In this document: piece after piece, positions 63,132-64,000 of the stretch
Position numbering within the stretch: position 1 is the stretch's first letter
Layout of the letters: each line of letters starts with the position of its first letter
From: Thermomonas sp964481865
GTDB lineage: Bacteria; Pseudomonadota; Gammaproteobacteria; Xanthomonadales; Xanthomonadaceae
Length of the DNA stretch: 64,000 nt
Reading direction: 5' to 3'
Assembly: GCA_964481865.1 (NCBI GenBank)
Contig: CAYZUG010000007.1
Span: forward strand, 33,532 to 97,531
Program-made: the position numbers and the translations under genes
Notes under the pieces: generated by a model
The model's database searches: none
The model's input: the letters and a program-made list of their open reading frames with translations, nothing else
Told to the model about the DNA's origin: nothing

Positions 63132-63575
63132 ATGACCTCTCGTACATTTCGCCTTACTGCAATGCTGTCCGTCGTGCTGCTCACCGCCTGTAGCCAACCA
63201 CTGCCCCCCTATACCGGCGGCGACGTGCCCGAACTGCAGCGCATCGACGTGACAACAGGACAAGGCGCTGTTGCCATGGCTGGTGACGAAGTCAGCGTGC
63301 ACTACACCGGCTGGCTCTACGACCAGAACGCCGCCAATAAGCATGGCCTGAAGTTCGACAGCTCCCACGACAGAAACCAACCGTTTGTGTTCATGCTGGG
63401 CGCAGGCCGCGTTATCCGCGGCTGGGACGAAGGCGTTGCCGGTATGCAAGTGGGGGGCAAACGCGAGCTTCACATTCCCGCCGAACTCGGCTACGGCAAG
63501 AAAGGCGCGGGCGGCGTTATCCCGCCGGGCGCTTCGCTGGTGTTCGAGGTAGAACTGCTGGACGTGCGTAAATAA
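63132..63575 (+). CDS. FKBP-type peptidyl-prolyl isomerase lipoprotein
   Basis: A 147-aa protein. The signal 'MTSRTFRLTAMLSVVLLTAC' ends in a lipobox with C20, so it is a periplasm-facing lipoprotein. The FKBP domain (about 40-147) has 'VSVHYTGWLYD', 'FDSSHDRNQPFVFMLGAGRVIRGWDEG' and 'GYGKKGAGGVIPPGASLVFEVELL', with the aromatic active-site residues present. It helps fold exported proteins by isomerising prolyl bonds. It sits 61 bp downstream of the thioredoxin-like gene and may share its transcript. Confidence 0.9.
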   Translation: MTSRTFRLTAMLSVVLLTACSQPLPPYTGGDVPELQRIDVTTGQGAVAMAGDEVSVHYTGWLYDQNAANKHGLKFDSSHDRNQPFVFMLGAGRVIRGWDEGVAGMQVGGKRELHIPAELGYGKKGAGGVIPPGASLVFEVELLDVRK

Positions 63576-63600
63576 AATCGCCCGTCGAAGGCACGCCACC

Positions 63601-63759
63601 TTACCCCGCGAGCTTTTCGACCCTGCTGATGGCCACACCCAATGCACGATGCGCATCTTCCAAATCGTAATCAGCCTGCAGCCCAAGCCAGAAGCGTTCG
63701 CTTGTCCCCAGTGCAGTCGCAAGGCGCACTTCCCTCGACAAAGCCGTGGATGCCGCCGC
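63601..63759 (-). pseudogene. 5'-truncated HigA-type antitoxin remnant
   Basis: The minus-strand frame ends in a TAA at 63601-63603. It encodes the C-terminal half of a HigA-like (XRE-type) antitoxin: 'LGTSERFWLGLQADYDLEDAHRALG' type sequence, which is the family's most conserved block. An in-frame TAG at 63760-63762 and the absence of the helix-turn-helix part show that the gene is broken. No HigB toxin is visible. The remnant probably marks an old toxin-antitoxin locus. Confidence 0.7.
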
Positions 63760-64000
63760 CTATTCGCCTGTACAGCAGACTTTTCCACCACCAGCAGACC
63801 TGTTACACCCTCATTTCCAACCCGATACACCATTACACCCTCACCTAGGCACCGTAACTAGAGTCAGGACGCAACCATGCATAACACTAAAAAGTCGTCC
63901 AAGAGGTTGATTTTCAGTAAGAATTCGCCTTGACTTCAACCAAACTTCACCCCAACATCACCTGCTACACCCCCGCATTGGGGGCTATTAGGCGTTAGGC
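63760..64000. other. Right-end non-coding region with attC-like end sequences
   Basis: No gene is evident in these 241 bp. The two ends of 63879-64000 form an imperfect inverted repeat: the first 25 bases match the complement of the last 25 at 15 positions without gaps, ending in GTTAGGC. That 122-bp length and the terminal GTTRRRY suit an integron attC site. A 5-bp GC hairpin lies at 63970-63984. The 5' end is GCATAAC and not a perfect RYYYAAC, so the call is tentative. Confidence 0.25.

Noticed and set aside
63994..64000. GTTAGGC as stand-alone evidence for an integron
   Set aside because: A GTTRRRY heptamer is expected about once per kilobase by chance. It is only mentioned with the longer inverted ends, as a tentative finding.

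Overview
The window looks like about 64 kb of chromosome from a gammaproteobacterium, most likely in or near the Xanthomonadales (Lysobacterales). The support is indirect: HflD (a gammaproteobacterial protein), RNase E with a long basic tail, the clpA-clpS / Nudix-mnmA-hflD arrangement, an acnB - PIN/AbrB module - acnA neighbourhood, a NuoC with a central insert, and a TonB-dependent receptor. GC content is about 55 % by eye. No rRNA, tRNA, CRISPR array, prophage or intact insertion sequence was seen.

Left part (1-17.1 kb): the minus-strand nuoA-G operon of respiratory complex I, with nuoG cut by the window edge. A near-consensus Fur site separates it from a DEAD-box RNA helicase. Then come convergent rluC, the RNase E gene rne with a structured 450-bp leader, and a two-component pair (LuxR-type regulator plus a giant symporter-like hybrid kinase) resembling the CrbS/CrbR acetate-switch family.

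Middle part (17.1-45 kb): a TonB-dependent receptor divergent from a GntP-type permease, dinB, an MHS-family symporter, a periplasmic phosphatase-like protein, tex, and an MscS-like channel. Class Ia ribonucleotide reductase nrdA-nrdB follows, preceded by a clear cobalamin riboswitch with its own promoter. Next are a Sfp-type phosphopantetheinyl transferase fused to the clpA transcription unit, clpS, then Nudix-mnmA-hflD, acnB, a PIN/AbrB toxin-antitoxin pair, a degenerate GGDEF protein and acnA.

Right part (45-64 kb) is more accessory. It contains a Tat-exported S66 carboxypeptidase, a 2OG-Fe(II) oxygenase-like protein, and a six-gene 5-oxoproline operon (pxpB-pxpC-pxpA-DUF969-DUF979-pcp). 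It also holds large exported peptidases (M28 and tricorn-like S41), an SPFH/zinc-ribbon/small-membrane-protein operon that resembles the partners of PspA but lacks PspA, a CynX-type transporter and a Doc/AbrB toxin-antitoxin pair. The last kilobase and a half has a GC-rich thioredoxin-like gene, an FKBP lipoprotein, and a 5'-truncated higA remnant followed by non-coding sequence with attC-like ends.

The most interesting signals are: B12 control of nrdAB, implying a second, B12-dependent reductase elsewhere; the DUF969/DUF979 pair as a candidate 5-oxoproline or pyroglutamyl-peptide transporter; the PspA-less SPFH/zinc-ribbon operon, with a perfect 12-bp inverted repeat in front; and two enzyme-like proteins that have lost catalytic residues (GGDEF with an intact I-site, PIN toxin lacking acidic residues).
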